Of a DNA stretch of 12,172 bases, positions 5,878 to 12,172 are shown in pieces. Position 1 is the first letter of the stretch, and each line of letters starts with the position of its first letter. The notes under the pieces were generated by a model that worked only from the letters and a program-made list of their open reading frames with translations, was not told where the DNA came from and did no database searches. Origin of the DNA: Methylobacterium sp. (GTDB taxonomy: Bacteria > Pseudomonadota > Alphaproteobacteria > Rhizobiales > Beijerinckiaceae); assembly GCA_020252865.1 (NCBI GenBank), contig JADCCH010000205.1, positions 1 to 12,172 of the forward strand. The letters run 5' to 3'. The translations under genes were made by a program, and so were the position numbers.

Positions 5878-5935
5878 AGCATTTTCACGCGAAGCGGGCA
5901 CCGGTTCGCGTGAAGAAAACGCGACCAAGGCACAA
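5878..5935. repeat. Palindromic dispersed repeat of Rhizobiales type between convergent genes
   Basis: TTCACGCGAA (5884-5893) and TTCGCGTGAA (5905-5914) are perfect inverted copies around an 11-base GC-rich centre (GCGGGCACCGG). The outer parts, GCATTTT (5879-5885) and GAAAACGC (5915-5922), extend the pairing with small bulges. The pattern GCATTTT...CGAAGCGGG.ACCGGTTCG...GAAGAAAACGC is one I know as a frequent intergenic palindrome in Rhizobiales genomes. It fills nearly all of the 60 bases between the Trm112-type gene and the convergent ubiH-type gene, so it may also act as a two-way transcription stop. Confidence 0.75.
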
Positions 5936-5937
5936 GA

Positions 5938-7158
5938 TCAGATCGGTTCGCCACGAAAGAGCCGCGGCTCATGCGCGCCACGCCCGGCCGCCGCCTGCCG
6001 AAACATCGCTTTTAGCCGCTCCGAGCGGTTGACGAAGTTCAATCCGGCATCGCGCAACACGCGCAGCGGGCCAGCATCATTCGAGAAGAGGCGGTTGAGC
6101 CCTTCCGTCGCAGCGGCCATCGCCGCCGACGTCGGTCGCCGCCGCGCCTGATAGCTTTCCAGCAAGGCCGGATCACCGGGGTCGAGCCCCAAACGCAGGT
6201 GCTCGATCACGAGTTCGGCCAGTGTCGCGGCATCCCCAAAGCCGAGATTGAGCCCCTGCCCCGCGAGGGGATGCACGACATGGGCGGCATCCGCCACCAG
6301 CGCGAGGCGGGAACCCACGAACCGGCGCGCGAGACCCAGCGAGAGCGAGTGGCTGGAAATCCGGCCAATCCCGGTGATGATGCCACGCCAGCCCGCCGCA
6401 CGCCGATCGATCTCTGCGCGCAGCTCTTCCGGCGGCAAGGCGAGCATGCGCTTTGCGATCTCGGCACGCTCGCTCCAGACCATGGAGGAGCGGCCTTCCT
6501 CGAGTGGCAGCAGCGCGAATGGACCGCCGGGCAGGAAATGCTGGATCGCCTCGCCGTGATGCCGCCCCGAATGCTCGACAATCCCCGTCAGCGCCACCTG
6601 CCCATAGGCCCAGCCATGCAAAGGAATGCCGGCGATGCGGCGCACAGCAGAGCGGGCGCCATCCGCGCCAATCAGCAGAGACACATTCTGCCGGCCGCGA
6701 TTCGTTTCGACGAGCAGGCTGTCTGCCTCCTCGCGGAAAGACCGGATGATCTCGGGCCGCAGGATCACGCCGAGCTCGGCCAGAGCCGAGCGCAGAACCT
6801 TCTGCAGAAGCCCGAGCGGCACGAGATGCGCGAGCGGCTCGCCCTCGACCGCCTCGAATCCGAGGCTCAGGGGCCGGATTTCGGCCTCGAGCGCGGTATC
6901 GGAGAGGGCAATCGAGCGCATCGGATGCGCTGCCGCGGCGAGAGCTGGCCAGACGCCGAGCGATTGCAGAAAGCGGCAGGAGCCGGCATTCAGCGCGAGA
7001 ATGCGCGAATCCGGTTCGAGCATCGTCTCTTTCAGGCAGGCGCTCGCATCAACGACAGCGATATCCGAAGCCGGGAGGCCAGCGCGCAACATCGCCAGCG
7101 CGGTAGCCGCGCCAGCCGGGCCTGCGCCTGAAATGAGGATTCGCTCGGACACGGCCAT
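5938..7158 (-). CDS. UbiH/UbiF/VisC/COQ6-family FAD-dependent hydroxylase
   Basis: A 406-residue flavoprotein monooxygenase of the family that hydroxylates the ring of ubiquinone precursors using NAD(P)H and O2 at the membrane face. Visible motifs are the N-terminal FAD-binding 'ISGAGPAGAATALAMLRAG' (GxGxxG at residues 11-16), 'SRILALNAGSCRFLQSLG' (52-68), the DG motif 'IGADGARSAVRR' (163-174) and the second FAD motif 'ALVADAAHVVHPLAGQGLNL' (286-305). In the last, the usual Gly-Asp is Ala-Asp. Which ring position it acts on (C5, C6, C1) cannot be read from sequence. Two starts compete: ATG at 7158, only one base after GGAGG, and GTG at 7152 with better spacing (7 bases); the protein differs by two residues. 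It is convergent with the Trm112-type gene and divergent from tesB. Confidence 0.88.
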   Translation of the reverse strand: MAVSERILISGAGPAGAATALAMLRAGLPASDIAVVDASACLKETMLEPDSRILALNAGSCRFLQSLGVWPALAAAAHPMRSIALSDTALEAEIRPLSLGFEAVEGEPLAHLVPLGLLQKVLRSALAELGVILRPEIIRSFREEADSLLVETNRGRQNVSLLIGADGARSAVRRIAGIPLHGWAYGQVALTGIVEHSGRHHGEAIQHFLPGGPFALLPLEEGRSSMVWSERAEIAKRMLALPPEELRAEIDRRAAGWRGIITGIGRISSHSLSLGLARRFVGSRLALVADAAHVVHPLAGQGLNLGFGDAATLAELVIEHLRLGLDPGDPALLESYQARRRPTSAAMAAATEGLNRLFSNDAGPLRVLRDAGLNFVNRSERLKAMFRQAAAGRGAHEPRLFRGEPI

Positions 7159-7220
7159 GCCTCCACCCTGTCTGACCTAGCGCGCGCGCCGGGCGCTGCC
7201 AAGCCGGCGGAACGGGCGAC

Positions 7221-7250
7221 TTGACGCAGCACAAGCGGGAAGCGCAGAAA
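7221..7250 (+). promoter_or_regulatory. Weak candidate sigma-70 promoter for tesB
   Basis: TTGACG at 7221-7226 is followed 18 bases later by CAGAAA (7245-7250), a poor -10 match, 30 bases before the tesB start. The -35 is good and the position is right, but the -10 is weak, so this is tentative. The 121-base gap also must hold the divergent promoter of the ubiH-type gene, for which I see no clear site. Confidence 0.25.
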
Positions 7251-7279
7251 ACCTTTCTCACCCGCTAACCGGACTTTGC

Positions 7280-8152
7280 ATGACAACTGTCGAAACGCTT
7301 CTCTCGATCCTCGATCTCGAACGGCTTGAGGTAAACCTCTTCCGCGGGCATTCCCCTCTCATGGGCTGGCAGCGCGTTTATGGTGGGCAGGTGGTTGCAC
7401 AGGCCTTGGTCGCGGCGAACCGAACGGTGGAGGGGCGCCGGCCGCATTCGCTGCACTGCTATTTCCTGCTCGGTGGCGACCCGTCCATTCCCATCATCTA
7501 CGAGGTCGAGCGCATCCGCGATGGACGCAGCTTCACCACGCGGCGCGTCGTGGCGATCCAGAAAGGCGAGGCGATCTTCGCGATGTCCACCTCCTACCAC
7601 GCCGATGAACCCGGCCTGCATCATCAGGCGACCATGCCGAAAGTGCCGGGCCCGGATGACCTGCCAACCGAGGCGGACCTGAAGAAGCTCTATCTCGACA
7701 GCCTGCCGCCGGGCCGGGCGGCCTATTGGCGGCGCGAACGCCCGATCGAGGTGCGCCCGGTTGATCCTTCCGGCTTCTTCGATCGGCGCAAGCAGGCAAG
7801 CGAGCATCACCTCTGGTTCCGCGCGACCGGCCGCCTCCCGGATGATCCGGCGACCCACGCGGCCGTGCTCGCCTATGCCTCGGACATGTCTCTGCTCGAC
7901 AGCGCGACGGTCGCCCATGGCAAGAGCGTCTCCGATCCTGACATCATGCCCGCCAGCCTCGACCATGCGCTGTGGTTCCACGAGGATTTCCGGGCGGATG
8001 ACTGGCTTCTTTACGCGCAGGAAAGCCCCTGGGCCGGCCATGCGCGCGGATTGGGGCGCGGGCTGATCTACACGAAAGACGGCCGCCTGATCGCTTCCGC
8101 GATCCAGGAAGGCCTTGTGCGGGTGATCAAGCCGGAACCTTCCCGATTCTGA
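7280..8152 (+). CDS. tesB: Acyl-CoA thioesterase II
   Basis: A 290-residue double-hotdog thioesterase that hydrolyses medium- and long-chain acyl-CoA to free fatty acid and CoA in the cytoplasm; E. coli TesB has 286 residues. The first hotdog carries 'FRGHSPLMGWQRVYGGQVVA' (21-40) and 'HSLHCYFLLGGDPSIPIIYE' (56-75). The second carries the catalytic set: Asp202 in 'AYASDMSLLDS', Ser226 in 'ASLDHALWFHEDF' (Thr228 in E. coli) and Gln276 in 'ASAIQEGLVR'. 'RTRR-like' 'GRSFTTRRVVAIQKGEAIF' joins the halves as expected. The start ATG 7280 begins the family N-terminus ('LLSILDLERLEVNLFRG'); the ribosome site is weak. It is followed by 340 bases of non-coding DNA and then glnK. It is complete and ordinary, probably transcribed alone. 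Confidence 0.95.
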   Translation: MTTVETLLSILDLERLEVNLFRGHSPLMGWQRVYGGQVVAQALVAANRTVEGRRPHSLHCYFLLGGDPSIPIIYEVERIRDGRSFTTRRVVAIQKGEAIFAMSTSYHADEPGLHHQATMPKVPGPDDLPTEADLKKLYLDSLPPGRAAYWRRERPIEVRPVDPSGFFDRRKQASEHHLWFRATGRLPDDPATHAAVLAYASDMSLLDSATVAHGKSVSDPDIMPASLDHALWFHEDFRADDWLLYAQESPWAGHARGLGRGLIYTKDGRLIASAIQEGLVRVIKPEPSRF

Positions 8153-8831
<679 letters not shown>

Positions 8832-8877
8832 TCCCTCCCCTTCCTTCGATCGTTTCTCGACCAATCTGGAGCCACCA

Positions 8878-10347
8878 ATGATGTCCAAGCGTTCAATGAC
8901 GGGCGTGGCCGGAGCGATGAGCCTCCTCGCGCTCTCGGTGATGCCGGCCCTCGCCGGGGCTGCGCCGACGCCCAACAAGGCCGATACTGTCTGGATGATG
9001 GTCTCGACCATTCTCGTGCTGCTGATGACCATTCCGGGCCTCGCGCTGTTCTATGGCGGCCTCGTCCGCTCGAAGAACATGCTCTCGGTGCTCACGCAGG
9101 TTCTCGCCACGGTCTGCCTCGTCTCGCTGATCTGGGTGACCTACGGGTACTCGCTCGCCTTCACGGCGGGCGGCAGCCTTAACGATTTCGTTGGCGGTTT
9201 CGACAAGATCTTCCTGAAGGGTGTCACGCCGGAATCGACGGTCGCGACCTTTTCCAATGGCGTCGTCATTCCCGAACTCGTCTATGTCGCCTTCCAGATG
9301 ACCTTCGCCTGCATCACGCCGGCGCTGATCGTCGGCGCCTTTGCCGAGCGCATGAAGTTCTCGGCGCTGCTCGCCTTCACCGCGCTCTGGGTCACGATCG
9401 TTTATTTCCCGATGGCGCATATGGTCTGGTACTGGGCTGGCCCGGATGCCCTGGGCAACGCCGCGAAGGCCGTCGCCTCGGCCACCGACGCCGCCGCCAA
9501 GACCGCTGCGCAGGCGAAGCTTGACGAAGTGACCGCCGATGCCGGCATGCTCTTCAAGTGGGGGGCGCTGGACTTCGCGGGTGGCACCGTGGTTCATATC
9601 AACGCCGGCATCGCGGGCCTTGTGGGCTGCATCATGATCGGCAAGCGCATCGGCTACGGAAAGGAACTGATGGCGCCACACTCGCTGCCGATGACCATGA
9701 TCGGCGCGGCGCTCCTCTGGGTGGGCTGGTTCGGCTTCAATGCCGGCTCGAACCTCGAGGCCTCGGCCGGCGCGGTGGTCGCGCTCGTCAACACCTTCGT
9801 CGCCACTGCGGCGGCCGGCTTCGCCTGGCTCGTCATCGAGTGGATGGGCAAGGGCAAGCCGTCGCTCCTGGGGCTGGCTTCAGGCGTGGTGGCCGGCCTT
9901 GTCGCCGTCACCCCGGCCTCGGGTTTTGCCGGCCCGATGGGCGCCATCATCCTTGGCTTGGTATCGGGTGTCGTCTGCTACTTCGCCTGCACCACGCTGA
10001 AGAACGCGCTGGGCTATGATGACAGCCTCGATGTGTTCGGCGTGCATTGCGTCGGGGGCATCGTGGGCGCGATCGGCACGGGCATCCTCGTGAACACCGC
10101 GCTCGGCGGCGTCGGCATCCCCGATTACACGTCCAAGCCGGGCGAACTCGCGGTCGGCGCCTATGACATGGGCACCGCCGTCTGGGCCCAGATCAAGGCG
10201 GTGGTGTTCACGCTGCTCTATTCTGGCATTCTCTCCGCGATCCTTTTCAAAGTCGTGGATGTCTTGATCGGTCTGCGCGTCCCGCAGGATCACGAGCGTG
10301 AAGGCCTCGATATCGCCGAGCATGGTGAGCGCGCCTACAACCTCTGA
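8878..10347 (+). CDS. amtB: Ammonium transporter AmtB
   Basis: A 489-residue inner-membrane ammonium channel of the Amt/Mep/Rh family. A signal-like hydrophobic N-terminus (residues 1-28, ending 'MPALAGAAP') precedes about eleven membrane spans. The pore features are present: 'WGALDFAGGTVVHINAG' with Asp232 and His240, and 'LDVFGVHCVGGIVGAIG' with His390, the twin histidines of the conduction path. 'GLALFYGGLVRSKN' (55-67) is the family signature in the first spans. The tail 'DHEREGLDIAEHGERAYN' matches the conserved GlnK-interacting C-terminus. A roughly 35-residue Ala/Lys/Asp-rich insertion (about 188-226) lengthens a periplasmic loop relative to E. coli. ATG 8878 (or the next codon, also ATG) has GGAG at 8868-8871. 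It forms an operon with glnK and ends before a strong terminator. Confidence 0.96.
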   Translation: MMSKRSMTGVAGAMSLLALSVMPALAGAAPTPNKADTVWMMVSTILVLLMTIPGLALFYGGLVRSKNMLSVLTQVLATVCLVSLIWVTYGYSLAFTAGGSLNDFVGGFDKIFLKGVTPESTVATFSNGVVIPELVYVAFQMTFACITPALIVGAFAERMKFSALLAFTALWVTIVYFPMAHMVWYWAGPDALGNAAKAVASATDAAAKTAAQAKLDEVTADAGMLFKWGALDFAGGTVVHINAGIAGLVGCIMIGKRIGYGKELMAPHSLPMTMIGAALLWVGWFGFNAGSNLEASAGAVVALVNTFVATAAAGFAWLVIEWMGKGKPSLLGLASGVVAGLVAVTPASGFAGPMGAIILGLVSGVVCYFACTTLKNALGYDDSLDVFGVHCVGGIVGAIGTGILVNTALGGVGIPDYTSKPGELAVGAYDMGTAVWAQIKAVVFTLLYSGILSAILFKVVDVLIGLRVPQDHEREGLDIAEHGERAYNL

Positions 10348-10401
10348 GATCCAGTTGACGGTCGGGGCCGGCGCCTTCCTCCGCCCGCCCCGCCAAGACT
10401 G

Positions 10402-10431
10402 AAGGCGGACCTGCACCGGTCCGCCTTTTTT
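10402..10431 (+). terminator. Intrinsic terminator of glnK-amtB
   Basis: AAGGCGGACC (10402-10411) and GGTCCGCCTT (10418-10427) form a perfect 10-bp GC-rich stem with a six-base loop, followed by a run of T residues. It lies 55 bases after the amtB stop on the same strand. The inverted arm begins with A residues, so it may also work weakly in reverse. Confidence 0.92.
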
Positions 10432-10451
10432 CATTTCGGTCCTCAGCACTT

Positions 10452-10480
10452 TTGCAAACAGAGCCTTAACCCGATTACTC
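10452..10480 (+). promoter_or_regulatory. Weak candidate promoter for ftsK
   Basis: TTGCAA (10452-10457) and TTACTC (10475-10480) are 17 bases apart, between the amtB terminator and the ftsK start. Both boxes are partial matches, so this is only a placement-based suggestion. Confidence 0.25.
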
Positions 10481-10547
10481 GATAACCGGAGATTGGCGAG
10501 CCGGCTCTCCCGTCGGCTCGAACCGCGCAAACCGGGATGGCTTCTCG

Positions 10548-12172
10548 ATGCGGACGACGCGCCTCACTCAATCGAATTTGGGCAGGCTGCCCGACCAGAT
10601 CCGCGAAAGCTTCGCGCGGCGCTTGCGCGACGGGCTGGGCATTTCCCTGATCGTCCTTGCTATCGCGCATGCCCTGGCGCTTGCGACATGGTCTGCGGGC
10701 GATCCCAGCCTCTCCACGACAGGAACCGGCAAGGTCTCGAACCTCCTGGGCTATCCTGGAGCGGTGATCGCCGATCTCTCGATGCAACTGATCGGCCTCG
10801 GCAGCATCGCGCTGGCGATCACCCTCGGTTCGTTGGGCTTGCGGCTTCTGGTGGTGGCCTCTGCCAGCGGGTGGAAATGGCGGCTCGCCGTGGCGATGAT
10901 CGGCGTGCTCTCTGCGGCCTGTCTCGCCTCGGCCCTTCCCGCGACCGAGCGCTGGCCGCTTCCCACGGGGCTCGGCGGCGCGATGGGGGATGGCCTGCTG
11001 CAGATCGTCGGCATTCTCGGCCTTGCGGTGGATGGCCCTGTGCGCATCCTCGCCGTGCTGGTCGCGGGCCTGACCCTGGCGCTCGCCTTCCATGTGCAGT
11101 TCCACGGCCTGTCGAATCGCGAGGAAGGCGATCTCGATGACGAGGAGGATGAGCGCGACGAGGAGCCCTCCTTCGCGATCCTCATGCTCGGGGCGCTCCT
11201 GCATTTCGGCTACATGCTGAAGGGCTTCATCGCCCGTCTCATTCCCGACCGGGCCGATCGTCCGGGCCTCAAGACGCGACTGCGTGATTTTCTGGTGAAC
11301 CGCCAGCGCGACGAGGACACGAATCGCCTGCGCCGCGAGCCGGTATTTGTGCCAGCGGGCGTCCCCCGCCCGGCAGGCCAGCCCCTGCCGCCGCACATGG
11401 TGGAACCCGGGCAGCGCGCGCCAGCCCCGCGTGCCGAGGCCCTGCGGCCCGAGCCGGCGCCATTCGACCCAGACACCCTGGCGTTGGACGATGACGACAA
11501 GGATGTCATCCCCGAGACCGTCGCGCCCCGCGTCACCCCGCCCGTGGGCGCGCTGAAGGCCGGAAAACGCGAGCGCCGCGAGAACCAGATCTCGATCTTC
11601 GACCAGGAGGAATTCCAGTTCCCGCCGCTGTCGCTGCTGGCCGAGCCGAAGCGCGGAACGATGCCGCAGATTTCCACCGATGCGCTCGAACAGAATGCCC
11701 GCCTCCTCGAAAGCGTGCTGGAGGATTTCGGCGTGCGCGGCGAGATCATCAATGTCCGCCCGGGCCCCGTGGTGACGCTCTACGAACTCGAGCCTGCGCC
11801 GGGGACGAAATCGAGTCGCGTGATCGGCCTTGCCGAAGATATCGCCCGGTCGATGAGCGCGGTGGCCGCGCGCGTCGCGGTCATCCCCGGTCGCAACGCC
11901 ATCGGCATCGAATTGCCGAATGCCAAGCGCGAAACCGTATACCTGCGCGAACTTCTCGCCTGCGAGGATTTCGAGAAATCGAAGCTGAAACTTGCTCTCT
12001 GCCTCGGCAAGACCATTGGCGGCGAGCCGGTCATCGTCGATCTCGCGCGCATGCCACATCTGCTCGTGGCCGGCACCACAGGCTCGGGCAAATCGGTCGC
12101 GATCAACACCATGATCTGCTCGCTGCTCTACCGGCTGAGGCCGGAGGAGTGCCGCCTGATCATGATCGATCC
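10548..12172 (+). CDS. ftsK: DNA translocase FtsK, N-terminal part (3' end outside window)
   Basis: 541 codons open to the right edge. FtsK couples septum formation to chromosome segregation, pumping DNA toward dif. The N-terminal membrane domain shows hydrophobic spans at about residues 30-49, 72-104 (probably more than one pass), 111-130 and 165-184. An acidic patch ('EEGDLDDEEDERDEE', ~192-206) and a Pro/Arg-rich linker (~255-350) follow. The alpha and beta motor domain starts near 360 ('LLAEPKRGTMPQIS', 'ARLLESVLEDFGVRGEIINV', 'GPVVTLYELEPAPGTKSSRV'). It reaches the Walker A 'VAGTTGSGKSVAINTMICSL' (GTTGSGKS at 509-516, Lys515) and is cut just before Walker B. I chose ATG 10548, which begins the charged N-terminal helix before the first span; the ATG at 10537 is in another frame. 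The gamma domain is not in the window. Confidence 0.95.
   Translation, partial: MRTTRLTQSNLGRLPDQIRESFARRLRDGLGISLIVLAIAHALALATWSAGDPSLSTTGTGKVSNLLGYPGAVIADLSMQLIGLGSIALAITLGSLGLRLLVVASASGWKWRLAVAMIGVLSAACLASALPATERWPLPTGLGGAMGDGLLQIVGILGLAVDGPVRILAVLVAGLTLALAFHVQFHGLSNREEGDLDDEEDERDEEPSFAILMLGALLHFGYMLKGFIARLIPDRADRPGLKTRLRDFLVNRQRDEDTNRLRREPVFVPAGVPRPAGQPLPPHMVEPGQRAPAPRAEALRPEPAPFDPDTLALDDDDKDVIPETVAPRVTPPVGALKAGKRERRENQISIFDQEEFQFPPLSLLAEPKRGTMPQISTDALEQNARLLESVLEDFGVRGEIINVRPGPVVTLYELEPAPGTKSSRVIGLAEDIARSMSAVAARVAVIPGRNAIGIELPNAKRETVYLRELLACEDFEKSKLKLALCLGKTIGGEPVIVDLARMPHLLVAGTTGSGKSVAINTMICSLLYRLRPEECRLIMID

Noticed and set aside
6199..7131. 310-codon open frame on the plus strand
   Set aside because: Antisense to the UbiH-type hydroxylase, which has complete FAD motifs on the other strand.
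10443..12059. 538-codon open frame on the minus strand
   Set aside because: It is the antisense shadow of ftsK, whose plus-strand frame has clear membrane spans and a Walker A motif. High-GC coding DNA often leaves such open antisense frames; the translation is His/Arg-rich with no domain.

Overview
The window looks like a chromosome of an alphaproteobacterium, most likely in the Hyphomicrobiales (Rhizobiales). This rests on high GC with strong C/G bias at third codon positions, a heterotetrameric sarcosine oxidase operon, a Rhizobiales-type palindromic repeat, and the order tesB, glnK, amtB, ftsK, which I know from that order. No species can be named from the sequence alone.

Layout. (1) 1-1530: the 3' end of soxA, then soxG (overlapping it by 8 bases), then the first ~100 codons of an L-serine ammonia-lyase gene (sdaA). 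This is the end of a glycine betaine/sarcosine-to-glycine-to-serine-to-pyruvate operon. sdaA carries a one-base insertion in a C5 run and is then cut off by mobile DNA. (2) 1530-3210: a decayed mosaic. It holds the left part of an IS3-type element (OrfA N-terminus), fused in frame at its helix-turn-helix to an IS630-type transposase that has lost its own N-terminus. The transposase has an A7 slippery run, a 27-base hairpin-bearing stretch at its catalytic aspartate, and a further frame break. After it comes the C-terminal remnant of an unidentified, more AT-rich gene with a frame break at a T6 run. (3) 3211-3285: a tRNA-Gly(GCC) on the minus strand, with a likely terminator and promoter. (4) 3456-5877: prolyl-tRNA editing hydrolase, thioredoxin-TPR co-chaperone (YbbN/CnoX type), a LON substrate-binding-domain protein and a small Trm112-family protein, all on the plus strand; this set concerns translation quality and protein homeostasis. 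(5) 5878-5935: a palindromic dispersed repeat between convergent genes. (6) 5938-7158, minus strand: a UbiH/UbiF/COQ6-family FAD hydroxylase. (7) 7280-8152: acyl-CoA thioesterase II (tesB). (8) 8398-10431: a glnK-amtB nitrogen operon with a near-consensus sigma-54 promoter and a strong terminator. (9) 10548 to the right edge: the N-terminal 541 residues of the DNA translocase FtsK, still open at the window end.

How it fits together. The housekeeping genes are ordinary and intact. Low nitrogen should switch on glnK-amtB through NtrC and sigma-54, and GlnK then gates the ammonium channel. The sarcosine oxidase operon makes glycine, but the adjacent serine ammonia-lyase that would turn derived serine into pyruvate is destroyed, so that step must come from elsewhere or be lost. 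I see no intact undescribed system. The most interesting part is the 1.5-3.2 kb mosaic: a chimeric transposase reading frame, an apparently partly templated hairpin insertion, and the tail of an unknown gene.
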